From Pohlia nutans (taxonomy: Eukaryota; Streptophyta; Bryopsida; Bryales; Mniaceae), in NCBI GenBank assembly GCA_022496805.1, contig CM040088.1, positions 18,383,001-18,447,000 on the forward strand: a stretch of DNA of 64,000 nt, in the 5' to 3' direction. Below, piece after piece: positions 11,670 through 24,500 of the stretch; the first letter of the stretch is position 1; every line of letters starts with the position of its first letter. The notes below the pieces were generated by a model, which saw only the letters and a list, made by a program, of their open reading frames with translations, did no database searches and was not told where the DNA came from. Position numbers and translations under genes: made by a program.

Positions 11670-12389
11670 TCAGTGTCCCAAGGAAGTCATTCGTAATGCA
11701 AAATTTCTACCTGCATGATATGCGGGGTTCTCCAACTCCGCAATGCGTCGACACAATCTACTATTCTCTTCCCCTTGATCCTCCCTCTCTTGACGCAGTC
11801 TGCTATTTGCTTCGTCTCGGTCCTCTATTTCGCGAAGCAAGTCCTCGATCATTTGCACCACAGTCTCAAAGGCTTGCTCTAGACCTCGGATGCGTTGGTC
11901 CTTCAAATTGCTCAAATGCCGCATGTGATTCAATTGCCTGTTGTGTGTGCGCTCTATCTCCCAATCAATTATGTCATGCACAACTGCCATGCAAGCTTCT
12001 AATAGTTCGCTAGACTGCAGGTTTGCAACTGCTATGGGCCCGGTTGTCGTCATATTATTGCCAACATTTGTAGCTGCATCTGAAACAACAGTTTGCATGA
12101 CGGTAGGCCCTGTAGAAGCCACGGATTCTACAATGGAAAAGTTGTGGGCCATTTCTTCCGGTAATTCTGCGTCACAAATTGGGCATGCATTTTGCCGCAC
12201 TAGTCCGCCTTGGAATACATCGTCCAGGCATGATGAGCAAAATAAGTGCCCGCAAGTAGTTGCTATTGGATTGGTAGCAGGGTCTACGCAAATGTCGCAA
12301 GCGTGCAACCACGTATCCAAATTGTGCCTGCGACGGTTGACGGGAGTCTGACGCCTGCGACGGTTAACGGAAGTCTGACGTGCGTCCAT
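11670..12389 (-). CDS. RING-HC finger protein with coiled coil, single exon
   Basis: This is an uninterrupted 239-codon frame from ATG 12389 to TGA at 11670. An Arg-rich N-terminus (about residues 1-25, with the repeated RRRRQTPVNRRR pattern) precedes a C3HC4 RING at about residues 31-73: CDIC, CGHLFC, SSC and CPIC are all visible. The middle is Thr/Val-rich. Residues of about 130-230 are strongly charged with heptad-like spacing (REIEDRDEANSRLRQERED), suggesting a coiled coil for dimerisation. It is probably an E3 ubiquitin ligase; the RING sequence resembles RNF5/RMA-type fingers, but no C-terminal membrane anchor is seen, so a soluble protein is more likely. The substrate is unknown. Confidence 0.75.
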   Translation of the reverse strand: MDARQTSVNRRRRQTPVNRRRHNLDTWLHACDICVDPATNPIATTCGHLFCSSCLDDVFQGGLVRQNACPICDAELPEEMAHNFSIVESVASTGPTVMQTVVSDAATNVGNNMTTTGPIAVANLQSSELLEACMAVVHDIIDWEIERTHNRQLNHMRHLSNLKDQRIRGLEQAFETVVQMIEDLLREIEDRDEANSRLRQEREDQGEENSRLCRRIAELENPAYHAGRNFALRMTSLGH

Positions 12390-13614
12390 GATACGGTTTT
12401 GATAATGTCTGTCAGAGATCTTTGATTACTCAGCACTGAAACCTAAACAATTGGATATAGAAGTAAGTAGCAAATATACAATCATACACGCACAAATAGA
12501 GACATGCACAATCTAGATTGGGACAATTTAGACGACAAGTTAAACAACGACTATGATTTGGAATCGGGGAATTGATAGTTTAGACAACGATATGTCTCAT
12601 AATTCCCCCATTCCAAAAAATATTCATCAATTCGTGACCATTCTAGTGCTTCTAACATTGAATAACATGAGTCAAAAATTGAAATCATTCATTTCTAGCT
12701 AACAAAATTTCCAAGAAGGCTTGGCAACCACAACTAGCTAGAGATCATGGGCTTGATGCCTAAACATATTTTTTAAGGCATATCTGGGCATGTAAAAATT
12801 GAATTAAATTACAGTGTTGCAACTAGCCACGCACTTGTTACTTAATTACAGTCAGTTTAGACAAAACGTTTCACAATGAGTAGAAGTTGATCGCAAACAA
12901 TACTCTAAAACTTTGAACCTGTGTCTAGTACATGATGTAACACAAACTATCCATTGTTTCTACCGTTGCATGGTAGAGAATATACAGAATGGAATGAAAG
13001 GGATAGATGGTATTTGTGATTGATCTTGAAAAGCAATACCACCCATCGTTGTAAAGCATGAGAAGAGTCAGAACTAAAATAAGTGACGAATATAACTTTT
13101 TTATATATTAATACCTTGAGCACTGCCAAAGAGCTTGAACATGCGTCTGGCTATAACAACCCAAATCTTCCTCCTTTCCAAGGTGGTTTTATTCCCACAG
13201 AAAATCGCACTCACTTCATGCCTCACTCACAGCGGGAATAGAAGAGATGAAAGGTGAGAGAAGCTAAAAATATTTTCTAAAATGAAGGACAAAGCGCTTT
13301 TATAGAGCTTGTGGATCAATCTCGGTGGTGTAACTCAATCGACCCGAGCCTCGAATGGTGGTTACTCTAAAGTGTCGATTGTCTACTGTCGAGATATACT
13401 CTATGATGATCTATGGAACCATCTCACTTAACGAGATTAACAAGTCGTAGTCTCGGGGTTAGGGAAACCTCGCCATAGTTCCTATAGTTTCTTGTTAAAT
13501 TGAAAAATAGAGTACCAGCTGTAGTTCAACTAAGTTCCAGTAAGGACTCTATTACAAACAGGCATGGTTCCAATAATCCCCGCGCAACTAGAGATTGAGT
13601 TGTGTCACTCAGAG
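12390..13614. other. Upstream region of RING gene, no gene seen
   Basis: Presumably holds the promoter and 5' UTR of the minus-strand RING gene nearest 12390. The remainder is AT-rich and has no supported exon. Confidence 0.5.
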
Positions 13615-13905
13615 GCATTTTATTTTGTGTTATATTTGGGTGGGTGATGCTCAATCACGGTTCACATTTTTAAAGTGTGAATTTAATCTGCTCCAAATTT
13701 TTTTTCCAGGACTTGCAAGTCGATGTTCTTGTAAGATTGAGCTATGAAGATGGATGGGAGCCCTTACATTGGAGTATATTATATTTTGTTTGATAGAGAG
13801 TTCTCTTTGTTGATATCAAAGATCACATGTCCCCTGTCTCAGCTTCTCTCCATATGTTATTGTTAGTTGTCCTCTAATGCTATATTTTTGTCTCTATCAA
13901 ATTCT
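13615..13905 (+). repeat. Dispersed repeat, copy 1
   Basis: It shares an extended direct alignment with 15805-16127: 'gtgttatatttgggtggg', 'gtgtgaattt', 'gatggatgggagccctt', 'gagagttctct' and 'gttagttgtcctctaatgc' occur in the same order. It is not coding. The two copies bracket the DUF3082 gene copy. Confidence 0.75.
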
Positions 13906-14282
13906 CTCAATCAATCCATCGTTGTTGTAGGACCTCTTCTTTTTAAATGTTTGTCAAAATAGGCTAGCTTACTATGACCCCAAAATTCGTTTCTGCGCTG
14001 GCTCGGAAAACACGGGGACGGATAACACGGAATTAGTTTTGTTGAATTTTTTTTGGGGGGGTCCACGTAGGCAGCAGGGGGTCCAGGATACACGTAGAAA
14101 ATCCGGTGCTGAAATTCTACAAGGGTCCACGTAGACTCGTTGGGAGCGGATGTCCAGAGGGCGCCACGTAGCCGCGCCGAAATTCCACAGGGGTCCTCAC
14201 CTGTCTGCTTCATTTTTGTTCCACTCTGTCTGCTTCATGTGGGTTTCAGTCCTCTTCTTCGACGGTGCTCCACTCTGCCTCA

Positions 14283-14520
14283 TGATAAGCGTTTCTGCGA
14301 TGAGGGTTTCTGTTTCTGCGATGAGGGTTTCTGTTTCTACGATGAGGGTTTCTGCTTCACAATGAGTGCTTCACGATGAGAGCTTCACGATGAGAGCTTC
14401 ACGATGAGAGCTTCATGATGAGGGCTTCTGCTTCACGATGAGGTTTTGCTTCACGATGAGGGTTCGAGCGATGAGGGTTTCTGCTTTACAATGAGGGTTC
14501 GATGAGGGTTTCCTGCTGAT
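14283..14520 (+). repeat. Minisatellite with unit 'gatgagggtttctgcttcac'
   Basis: About a dozen imperfect copies of a 15-21-bp unit built on 'cgatgagggtttctg' and 'cttcacgatgagagc' stand in tandem. The unit length varies, so short frames through it are meaningless. Confidence 0.8.
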
Positions 14521-14551
14521 CGTTGCTCACCTGTTGATCGCTGCTAATCCT

Positions 14552-15227
14552 GAATGGTGGATCTTAAGCACTGTGAGCTTGGAGCCTCTCCTCCTCCTGT
14601 ACGTCCCCCTCCTTCCCTCTTGCTTGTGCTTGAATGTTTTCTACACACGCGCTGATTAGGGTTAGTGTTTCTTCTGAGTGCAGGCGTTTCGTCTTTTGGA
14701 AGACTAGTATGCTTCTTGTTATTCCAAGTTACAAAATTAGGGTTTCCAGTGGCTGTATATTAGAAAATTTATACCTGTAGTTTGCCAATGACTGAAAATT
14801 GAGAATTTTGTGACTGAAATTTTTTTGTGACTGCAAATTGACGTGAAGGAGGATGCATGGAAAGCGGCGATGGCGTTGCTGAAGAAGACACCGGAAGTGG
14901 ACAGCCCGTCCCGAACGCGCTCCAGATGATCTTTGGCGCTGCCGTTGTTGGTGCCCTGTGCTTTGCAAATTTTCGGTGACTGAGGAAGGAGGATTCTTGG
15001 CCAAGGCCGTGTCGATGAACTACTCCATCCGCAATTTAACTATCACTGTCAGAAGGACTGTTACTGGAATGTGCTACTTGGCCACTTTCGTCTTCGCCAT
15101 TGGCATTGGCCTTAAGCTGCTCTCGATCCAGCTCGTTCTTGACATGGATGACGACTCAAACCCTAAACCTAACGACTCCAATTCTGACTTGAATTCAGAG
15201 CTCGAGAGAACGAAGGATGATTCTTAG
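14552..15227 (+). pseudogene. Broken DUF3082-like plastid membrane protein gene copy
   Basis: The frame from 14958 to a TAG at 15225-15227 encodes VTEEGGFLAKAVSMNYS, NLTITVRRTVTGMCYLATF and a following hydrophobic helix. This resembles the C-terminal part of DUF3082 proteins of cyanobacteria and plant plastids (paired membrane helices). Just upstream, from ATG 14858, a different frame encodes PNALQMIFGAAVVGALCFA, which looks like the first membrane helix of the same family, and then runs into TGA about 30 bases before the frame continues on the other register. The helix pair is therefore split by a one-base-type frameshift within about 14961-14980. An upstream first exon near 14552-14597 (ending at a GTACGT donor) is conceivable but weak. 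The copy lies between two direct repeats. A sequencing error would be the alternative to a pseudogene. Confidence 0.5.
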
Positions 15228-15804
15228 TGAGCGAATTCCCGTGAGATTCTTGTTCTCCATTAGGATGCAAAGCTTGGCTATGGTAGCTGATGCAGAAGAG
15301 ATTTTTTGACAGAATTGCAGAACATGTAACTATCAAGCTTGGGAATGTTCAATTGCATTTTGTGAATTTTGTGAATTATTGTGCATTTTGGGGAATTTTC
15401 TGAAATTTTTAGTATTTTACATGTGGATGTGCCCATAATTTGCCACCTGGACCCCTGTAGGCAGCTTGAATTAATTAATTAAAGAACCACATTCATGACA
15501 TGTACATGACACTATGAGGCCAAAATTGTCACACTTACTTTAGGCTAGCTTTTGAGTTTAATATATGAGGTTATGTTTTTTAAACTATTCTTGAGTTTTA
15601 GAGAATTGTGCAGTTGACCATACATTCCAGAGTCATTTTTCTGCCCTAACGGGGATCCACTACTTACAAGTACATTATTTGTAGCACTTGAGATAATGGA
15701 GAAATTCTCTAGGAGGTATTAATTTTAATTTTTCCTTTTTTTTGGCACCATATAATTACATAATTTTGTAATATGCACAATTTCCAAGGAGAGTTAGTCG
15801 AGCT

Positions 15805-16127
15805 ACATTTTAGTTTGTGTTATATTTGGGTGGGTGATATTCAACCCGGACTCACCTTGAGTGTGAATTTGATCTGCTCCAATATATTTTTCCATGACTT
15901 GAGAGTCGAAGTTCTTTTAAACTTGGGTTATATATGTAGATGGATGGGAGCCCTTTTGTGCGACGGAGAGTTCTCTCTGTTGATGTCGAAGTTCACCTTT
16001 CCACTAGCTCTTAGGTCGGTTTAGACTCTCCACATGTTGTTAGTTGTCCTCTAGTCCTAGTAAGTTTTTAGTTATATCATAGCTTCTCTCCACATGTTGT
16101 TAGTTGTCCTCTAATGCTATATTTTTT
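15805..16127 (+). repeat. Dispersed repeat, copy 2
   Basis: Direct homologue of 13615-13905. Its end is locally duplicated: 'cttctctccacatgttgttag' type sequence occurs near 16025 and again at 16084. It runs into the MITE copy that ends at 16482. Confidence 0.75.
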
Positions 16128-16129
16128 GG

Positions 16130-16482
16130 TATTAAAGACAAAATTTTTAGCACACATAAAATGAGTTAGACATAAGTCACACTATATGAGACGCGTAAAA
16201 GTCATACCCATATCATGCCATTCACACATGTGTGAATCACAAAGAACATATGAGCTAGCTAAAATCAATGCTAGTATATGTTCGTTGCATCAGAGAACAC
16301 ACTGCAACAAACATCACCATGCTGCCACATGCCACACATACCATGTGTAGTATAATATTGCTTCGATAGACAACTACTCCAAAATAGAAACTTATTATAT
16401 TTAGAGATTTGACGAAATCATTCCAATTTGCTTTTTTATTTTTATTTCCTTAAAAGCATCATCAATTACGGGACAAAGGGAG
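16130..16482. mobile_element. Partial Stowaway/mariner-like MITE copy
   Basis: The right end GGGACAAAGGGAG is followed by TA. The body from about 16245 to 16482 aligns with 50420-50622 ('aaaatcaatgctag', 'cacacataccatgtg', 'aatcatt'), and the left part is the inverted homologue of 9669-9765. The matching left terminus (CTCCCT...) is missing, so this copy is truncated or fused to the neighbouring repeat. Confidence 0.65.
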
Positions 16483-16613
16483 TAGTAAGTTACAATTGTT
16501 ACAAGTCAAAAGTTACAGCATGCTGTAAATTCCGCACTTGTTCGTAGCCCACAGTAATTGCAGTGAAGGGTACGGTGTAGCACATGATATATCATGGTTA
16601 CCATAAAACTTAC

Positions 16614-17986
16614 AGTAATAAGATTTGCTGTGGAATGGTACACTCGTAGATGATGGAGTGCTTGGTGACGAAGGTAAACAGTTGCCTGACGGAATCAGAT
16701 TGCACATATTATCTCGGGGAATTCACTTAGTGTAAATTTTAGGTACATATGAGTGAACAAAGGGTATTTAATGGGGGGCTATGAAATAATTGGAATATTT
16801 TATTATTTATAGTATATTTAGAGTATATTCAATATATATTCTATGAATATTCTTGGAATATTTCTAAAATGGTTTTAAAACACCCTATATTACTTCTATA
16901 AATTTATAATTTTTGTCTCAAATGAATAAAAGACACCCTATATTTGTTCTCTCATAGTTATCTAAATTCTTGTGTGTTTCTTGTGTGTAAGGGGTATTAC
17001 TATCAACATTCTTGTGACTTCCCCGGGCATATTATTGAGTTTGTGAACATTCATACAGTTTCATCCATCAAAGATACTTCTTATGAAAGAGCTCTGTTGA
17101 CTTTGTTACAGATCGTCTTTCTCGACAATAAGGGTGGGAGCTCTGCAATAGCATGCAGTGGCTCTACCTAGCCCCATAGTAGATGGTGCAGCATATTTCA
17201 CACCCAACAAGACTTCATTAGTAGCTAATAGAACAGGTGGAGTCCCAAGGTGATGAGCAAAGTGCATAGGAAGAACGAGAGGGCCTTATATAACCCCGGT
17301 AGCCCTCCCCAACTGTGAGTATATACCCCATATATACTTTCCAAAAAAGCAGGTGGAGGGGGGTGTATGCACATAATTACCTGGGCAGGGTTAGTGGGTT
17401 ACCGGGGAAGGCCCTGCCGATCTCCCAGTGCTGCATGAAAGAAAAGCAGAGGGCATGGAGGCTACTGAATGTTATGCTGTACACGACAAGGGGACACGAT
17501 CAGTCACAATATTAAATATAATAATTACAGAATATATTTGAGAATATTCATGTATGCAGCTCAACTTAATCACTGTGTAGAACCATCTTGTGAAGGTTGT
17601 GAACTCTGAACATTATAAAATGTTCGATATAAAATGTTATAGTGGTGCTCCATATTTCAACATATTGGATAGAAGATATCATGCACGTATCCATAATTTT
17701 GTATTATATACATCCACAATCTGGCGATTTCATCCATTTTTTATTTTTTTATTTTAATTTGAAGATTTATGACGAAAAGCTTCATGGATTTAGGCCGATT
17801 TTTGACCAAATTATTTTCTTCGGGTGCAATCTGGCGATATTTCGCCCAAAACAAAACCCCTGCTCCACTGGAGGCTGGGGTTCAGAATCACTGAGTGAGC
17901 AAAGCAGTCTGTCTTCAACAGTCTGTCGTAAGTGGTCAGTCTGCATCTGCCGCATGTTAGCAATACAAATACCAAACCGTGTAAGT
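16614..17986 (-). pseudogene. Relic of a second glyoxal oxidase gene
   Basis: Two islands match exons of the intact gene at 21551-25846. At about 16614-16690 the minus strand reads RVYHSTANLIT followed by a GTAAGT donor, the same position and splice site as the active-site Tyr-His exon. At about 17875-17986 it reads HGLV, CGRCRLTTYD and LLKTDCFAHSV, homologous to exon 2. Order and orientation are preserved, but the intervening exons 3 and 4, the signal-peptide exon and the last exon are not recognisable, and frames beyond the islands are broken. It is a decayed tandem duplicate. Confidence 0.7.
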
Positions 17987-17989
17987 CTC

Positions 17990-18757
17990 AAACTTGTTAA
18001 ATACAACTGTCAATCGTTTTCATCATCTTCTAGCTAGAGTTTCTGTAAACCAAGGAAACAGTAAATCTACTGTCTTGTATTTGATGAGACAAACAAGTAG
18101 AATGGTACTTTGTTACGAACATATGCTAGAGAATGAAATCAGTGTTTTAGTTAGCTTGAAGGATCATGCCTAACATCATATTTGTGAAAATGGCAGATTT
18201 CAGTTACATTGACATTCAGATCCCAACTAAAACCTGCGTTAGATCTAGTTTTTGGAGCTCTGGGCACTTGGATTGCACAATTTTGGCACTCTGAAACATG
18301 CCATTTTAATGAATGTTATGAATCCACTTGAAAGAAATAGCTTGAATGATGCAACTTTGTTACTAAAATATAATTTTAGAATGCCACATAAGAGTCATGA
18401 ATTGAAAGCACCACGTAGACCTTCATGTTCATTCTTGTTTCTAGGACTAATGTAAACTCAATGGTGCATCAAACAAGATAAAGTAAACAATAAAATGATT
18501 TTTGAAGCAATCAAGGTGCAAGATTTATTGTGTTAAGTTTGTTGCTTCAACCTTGGAAAAGACCAACTACAATTAGTACAATGGGTTTGCGAGAAAATCC
18601 CTCTTGTGGGGTACATGATTATGCAAAAACCCTTCCGTGGAAGGCAAAAATAATCATATTAATCCATCCAAAATTTGAATTTCATGTAGACAATCCTTAT
18701 GCTGGAATGCTGGATGAAGAATGTTTCATTGGGAGTTACCCTTGGCTCCGCAGGATA
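17990..18757. other. Intergenic, no gene seen
   Basis: AT-rich sequence with short frames only. I find no splice-bounded coding island. Confidence 0.45.
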
Positions 18758-18900
18758 TCAGTCTTCATCCTTCTAACAGTCTTCATCCTTTCTAACAGTC
18801 TTCATCCTTAATAACAGTCTTCATCCTGCCTCACAGTCTTCATGCTAACAGTTTTTATCCTTTCTAACAGTTTTCATCCTTCCTAACAGTTTTCATCCTA
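18758..18900 (+). repeat. Minisatellite 'taacagtcttcatccttt'
   Basis: Eight imperfect copies of an 18-20-bp unit lie in tandem. The early copies carry 'cagtcttcatcc' and the later ones 'cagttttcatcc', suggesting two rounds of amplification. Confidence 0.85.
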
Positions 18901-20959
18901 CAATGTGTTCCTGATGAACAGAATGACATGTGTTAGTGGAACTGATATCCTGTTTCTGTTTTCAGTGAGTTTATGTACGTCCTCAACTGCACGAATGAAA
19001 TCTACAAATGGAAGACTTTGTGTCAAAAAAAGAATGAATTTAAAAGTAATATAATGAAAACAGAGCCTACAAATGGTAATTCCCATCTTTGGGGAGGCCA
19101 TATTACTGTACCAAGAGGAATGAGAAGATTCCAGGGTACAGTAGATCCATTCGTGATCGAGTGGTAGATTCAAAAGAGGTTTAAATAGGATTTCTTTACA
19201 AGATATATCCCACTACAAGATTCAAGCGAAGATTCAAGAGAAGATTCAAGATCCACACTTCCCACAACTGAACTTACGGCACTAATATTAAAGTCTAACA
19301 GTATTTTAATTGTTTTTCCAACCAGAAAGGAGAAATATAGAGAACCCACGCTGGCCTGATGATCCGAAGATCATAAATAACGCTAGTTAGACAGCGCTAC
19401 CATCACGGCATTTGGTTATAAATATCGACAACTTTTACGCAAGAGAGCAATTAAGCCCGGGAGACTCTCTGCAATATAATTCTATTCATGAACGTGAAAC
19501 AAAATCGATTACTGTGTAAATTCTGTAGTAAGTTGAACCATCCTGTCCCTGCTCACCAGGGCCCGGGACGGTTTAGGTTGTGCACAGATGAGCCTGCCGG
19601 ACGTTTTGTTTCCTTTCATTAGCACTCAGCGCCCACGTTTAATTTGTTGACTGCTGAATTCTCGACCTCAAAAAATGTTCCTCACTAATTTTAAAGGGAA
19701 GTTTCCGTGGATAGAATTGAAAGAATTGAACTTGAAGCTCTCAGTCAGTTTCTAGAGGAGGATAGTTCGAATTGATCACCGTTAAATTGTGATTTGTGAA
19801 GAAATCAGGGCGTGTGTAATTAAAATCGCACACCCTGATTTGTGGAGACAGAAAAAATGAGTCGAAATGACGTCAGATTAGACTTGATTTCTCACTTCAA
19901 AATGGTGCCTGAAATTTTTTGTCAACAGAATATGGCAAAATTTACAAAATATCTGATGCACAGTTCACGACGCAGTTGCTTGAAATAACATCCTATACTT
20001 CTAATTTTTCTGATGTTTCAACTTTCAACATGGGGTTAATTTGCACTAGTATTGAACTGGTATGACATCTTCCTACAATGAAACCTTGGACACTGGTTCA
20101 TTCTATATAATTACCTGTTTGAGGTCCACTACTTCTCATAATGACTTTATTCATTCATTTCACTGAGAAACGTGTAATACAAGTACAACACTGGTTTGCA
20201 CGATACAACAATCGCCTCATGGTGTAGACCTGTTTTTGTTGAATTGAGAATTGATCTATCCGACCCAGTTCTATATAACTTCTATTTACATGTATGAATT
20301 TACCTTAAATTTCTGTCACATGAGATTGTCATTCAAGACTAGGTTGTAACTAGAACGAGTTCGTTCGATAGACCTGTTTTGTGCAAAGTAAAACGTTATG
20401 ATGGTGCAGAAGGAAAAATTAAATATAATGGACTCACTTTCATTATGGGACACAACCTCAATGGTTATATAAAGCTCGTTCAATGATGCTCTATCAATGG
20501 TTTCAAAAGAAAAAACACTGCAACGACAATGGACAACATTAATTATGAGATATGACCATACTCTCCACATGTCACCTCGATCACCTCTAATATTGAGGCA
20601 TTGATGTACGTCATTTAATTCTGTTCACACTGTGTCGATACCCGGGGTATTTACAGTGACATTCTCTAATAGGTTGTTTCCTGGTTGTTCATTGACAAGA
20701 GATTTGATTTTAGGGGCCGGCCCATGATACTTTTTGTCTTAATGACAGAACGCCTGAGAAGCTAAAATGAAAATGTTGAGGTATTTGTTTTTCTAAACAA
20801 GGATCATACATTGTGTGCTACGTTTGTTAGCAATGTAGGGTATCGACACATGCAGGCTGGTATTTATATATGCCAAACTTGTTGGCACAGGCTGGTATTT
20901 ATTTTACTGTTTGGCATGAATAACTACCAGCCTGTGCCAACATGCAAATATACGGTTCA
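18901..20959. other. Intergenic, no gene seen
   Basis: No supported exon. At about 19200-19250 'aagattcaag' is repeated four times. A GC-richer patch near 19540-19620 contains the palindrome-like 'ccagggcccggga'. Nothing else stands out. Confidence 0.45.
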
Positions 20960-21540
20960 AAGTGAAGCACCAGAAAATATATATGTTCCCCAATGTACAG
21001 TACGTCCTGCAGTAATTAAGTTGATTGAATCAGCATATCAACAAGCCTGCTGATCAATGTAACGAGCCAAAAAGAAATAATATGATACTGTAGATCAGGT
21101 TTTTATAGTTTGGTTACTGAGCCTAAATCCAACGCCATTGCTGGATCTGCAATATCGGAAGAGAAAGGAAAGATTTACTGACACAAACGTATTCAAACCA
21201 CTGACAAGCATGCAAGAACAGTTTATACACACCATAACTGTAAAAAGGCTTCACGTACAATGAGCTGAGGTCGAATATTACAACATGAAAGTCAAGTTAT
21301 GATACCATGCCAGTAATGAAGGAAATAAATATATATTTGGACCCAATGTACGTCCTGCAGTAAGTTGCAGTATTGATTGAATCAGCATATATACTAACAA
21401 GCCTGCTGGTCAATGTAACCAGCCAAAGTGAAACAAGAATTATGAATGATCAGGCCTTTCTTGATTGGTTACTGAGCCTAAATCCAACGCCATAGCTGGA
21501 TCTGAAAGTCAAGTTATGATAACCAGACTTAATGAACTCC
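20960..21540. repeat. Partial tandem duplication in the 3' flank of the glyoxal oxidase gene
   Basis: About 20985-21145 is repeated at about 21340-21505: 'gtacgtcctgcagtaa', 'gattgaatcagcatat', 'acaagcctgctg', 'caatgtaacgagcc' and 'ggttactgagcctaaatcc' recur in order. 'gaaagtcaagttatgata' also occurs at about 21287 and 21507. The repeat probably involves the 3' UTR and polyadenylation region. Confidence 0.75.
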
Positions 21541-21550
21541 AATGAATGAA

Positions 21551-24500
21551 TTAAGCGCTAATCTGAACCCAGGTGCATGACTGACTGGGGTTACCGTTCT
21601 TCACCACCCAGAGCATGTAGTAAGCGGCAGGCAGAACAGTATTGTACTGAGGGATCTGAACTATTGCAGTCCGAAGGTTGGCGGGCGCTCCATTCTCAGT
21701 TATGCCACCGGGGATGTTGCTGAGGCCCAGCACCTTCAAGGTGACCAGACGCTGCCCGTGTGAAAAGGTGTGGGTGGACCACGGCGAGCTGTTCAGTGTG
21801 AACAGGAACGTATCATTATCTGGGGAACCCCCTGGTGTTGGAACGTCCCAGAATTGCACTTCCAAGGCGTCGCTATATTTCACAGTCGTCCCATTAGTTG
21901 ACAAGATGACGGGTTTGTCTCCATGCGCGTAGGGCGGCATGAATGCCTGCACGCTGAGCTCCGTGGGGATGTCCGTTGGGTCACCCACCACTGGCCTGAA
22001 GTCGTAGTATTTGTGCGTGTTGCTGCCAGCCACTAGAACACTGCCATCCTGAGAAATCAATCAGAACACACAGCACGATTAATTAATTAGCTCCTCACTG
22101 TACATGCAATAACTATATACTCCCTCTGTCCCATAATAAGCGCAATTTATTTGTCCCACAATAAGCTTCCTGTTTGCTCAAACTACCACTCCTAGTGACT
22201 ACTTAATTCTTCTATTTTGAGGGTTGAGGAAGCCTTTTATAGGACAGAGGAGTATTACGTAACTACGTACGTACACTTTTAGCGTGCTAGCTAGTCCCAT
22301 TTGAAAATGATCGATGTCCAATATGCAGACTGTTTCGATCAGGAACACAATCATTCTAGTAACATTCAACACTGACCGTGAAGATTGAGGTCTTCCTATG
22401 GTCACATTGATCATATATGAAAGCTAGGGATGCCTCAGTCCCTAAAAATAACTTATTTAAATTATGCGGTTCTGATTTAATTCTACTGAAAATCCTGTTT
22501 CTAACAACACAACATATTTGACATGATTCAATGGATCTATTTTAAAGTGTGAAACCCACTTGCATGCAGTAAACCGTATACATCACACCATGGCACAATC
22601 ACGTGGATTCCCCAAAGAAGCTAGTATAAGCTTATAATATATTTGTGGAATCCAGTAGACGAAGTGCTTTACCCTAGCTACACGTTATAATCTACCACTT
22701 GCACGAGTACTTTTCTATTATACAATTATACCAAATTACAAACCAAGCGCACACACGCGAATTAGACGGTTCCTTTCCGGCCTGGAGTTGTCATACCAGA
22801 GTTTAGTATGGGCCAATGTAGTCTGTTATATAACGGAAATCATGCATGCACAATTCCGCCGCTGGAATTGTCATGCTGGACTCCAGCACAAGCCAATCTA
22901 GGCTACTACTTTACTATATAATGCAGACAGAGGACAGTAGTCCGCCTTGGAACTGTTGTGCCGGACTCCGGGCCAACCTAGTACCGGTAAAGAAGCACTA
23001 GCACATGCAATAACGGTAACCGGGAGACTTACAGTGAGGAGATTGGCTGTGGAATGGTACACTCGAGGAGTTCCAGTGGAAGCCAAAACGGTGAATCTTT
23101 GGCCTGACGTCTTTTGGGGTTCATACAGCAGCGGCTTTCTCGTCGGTACACTTGCAGATAGCCAGCCCTGCATACCTGGTAAAATATTCAACTCGTCAGA
23201 AGATGATCTGAAACTCTTCGATGCATGCATTGCATGAATTTCGAAGATGACCACATGTACATCCAAACCGCAAACCTTCGAGGCATAACACAATTACAAC
23301 CATCGCCCGATCATATATATACTCCCTCTGTCCGGAAAAAATTGTCCTAGTTCTTGGCATTTTCTATTCCTAGTTTTTTCCGATGTTTTATACTTCAGAC
23401 GTGAGACCTGTCTTCTTCAAACGGGGCTCTCAACGAGAGTGACACAAAAATTACATTCTGTTGTTAAAGATTGACCATTTTTCGAGTACTGAAAGTGACC
23501 GCTTGCTTTTCCAAAGGAAAACGTTAAGTTGAAAAATGCCAAAACCTAGGACAGTTATTTCCGGACAGATCGAGGGAGTACTCACTATGCAGTTATGCTT
23601 CCCAAAGTCACGATTATGTATGGCCGAAAACAGTCAAGTACTAGGTGAACGTATATTTGCTTTGCCAATTTCCCAGCTATGAACTAGTTTCATTCTCCTG
23701 AAACCACGTCTGCTTACGTAGTTACCTTTCTGAGCGCCGTTAATGACCAGCATATTGGTATCCGGAAGGAGAATCATGTCGCCCATGCATCTAGGAGTGG
23801 GCATATTCTCCATGGCCCATGTGGAGCCCGGCTTGGTGGCTTCAATGCGGCCGCATGTCACCGAGCAAGTATTCGTTTTTCTCGTCGGCGAAACCGCACC
23901 TCCACAGACCAGGATCTCCGCTTTCTGGAAGTCCTCTTCCCACTTCAACGGCAGCATCACGGAGGAGCCTCCATTCGGGTAGGTCCTGGGATTTCCCGGG
24001 ATCTGATCGAAGCTCCGGAGAACCTTGTTGTTAATGTAGTCGTAGATGATGGACGACTTGCGGATGAAAATGAAGAGGAAACCCGAAGGAAGCAGATGAA
24101 CAAACGGGTAGAAGTTGTCGCCAGGGTTTTGCAGCAACGCCAAGGGAATGGCACCTGTTAGACAAACATACGTATACACAATACATATGTGTAGTATACA
24201 GTTAGTTAATTAGTTGTGATCAGGAAAGTTGTGTCTCTTAGGATAGACTCTTCATTGAGAGATCTTGCACTATATGCAATGTATGAAAGATTAACCCCTA
24301 ACGCCCAATATAACCATCTACATCACTGAATTTTGCAACGGTGGCATTTTCTCATTTTACCTCAGTTTTCTGATTGCAATACATCATTTTCAAGCTCTTG
24401 TTCTACACTACAAGATCAACAGTGTCGATCGTGTCAAATTGAAGTCATTTTCACACAAATATGATTTGTAACAGGGGTTTCAATTTTCCTACACTACAGA

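Noticed and set aside
14140..14379. Overlapping ORFs through the 'gatgagggtttctg' array
   Set aside because: The unit length varies and frames repeat the same words; a minisatellite, not a protein.
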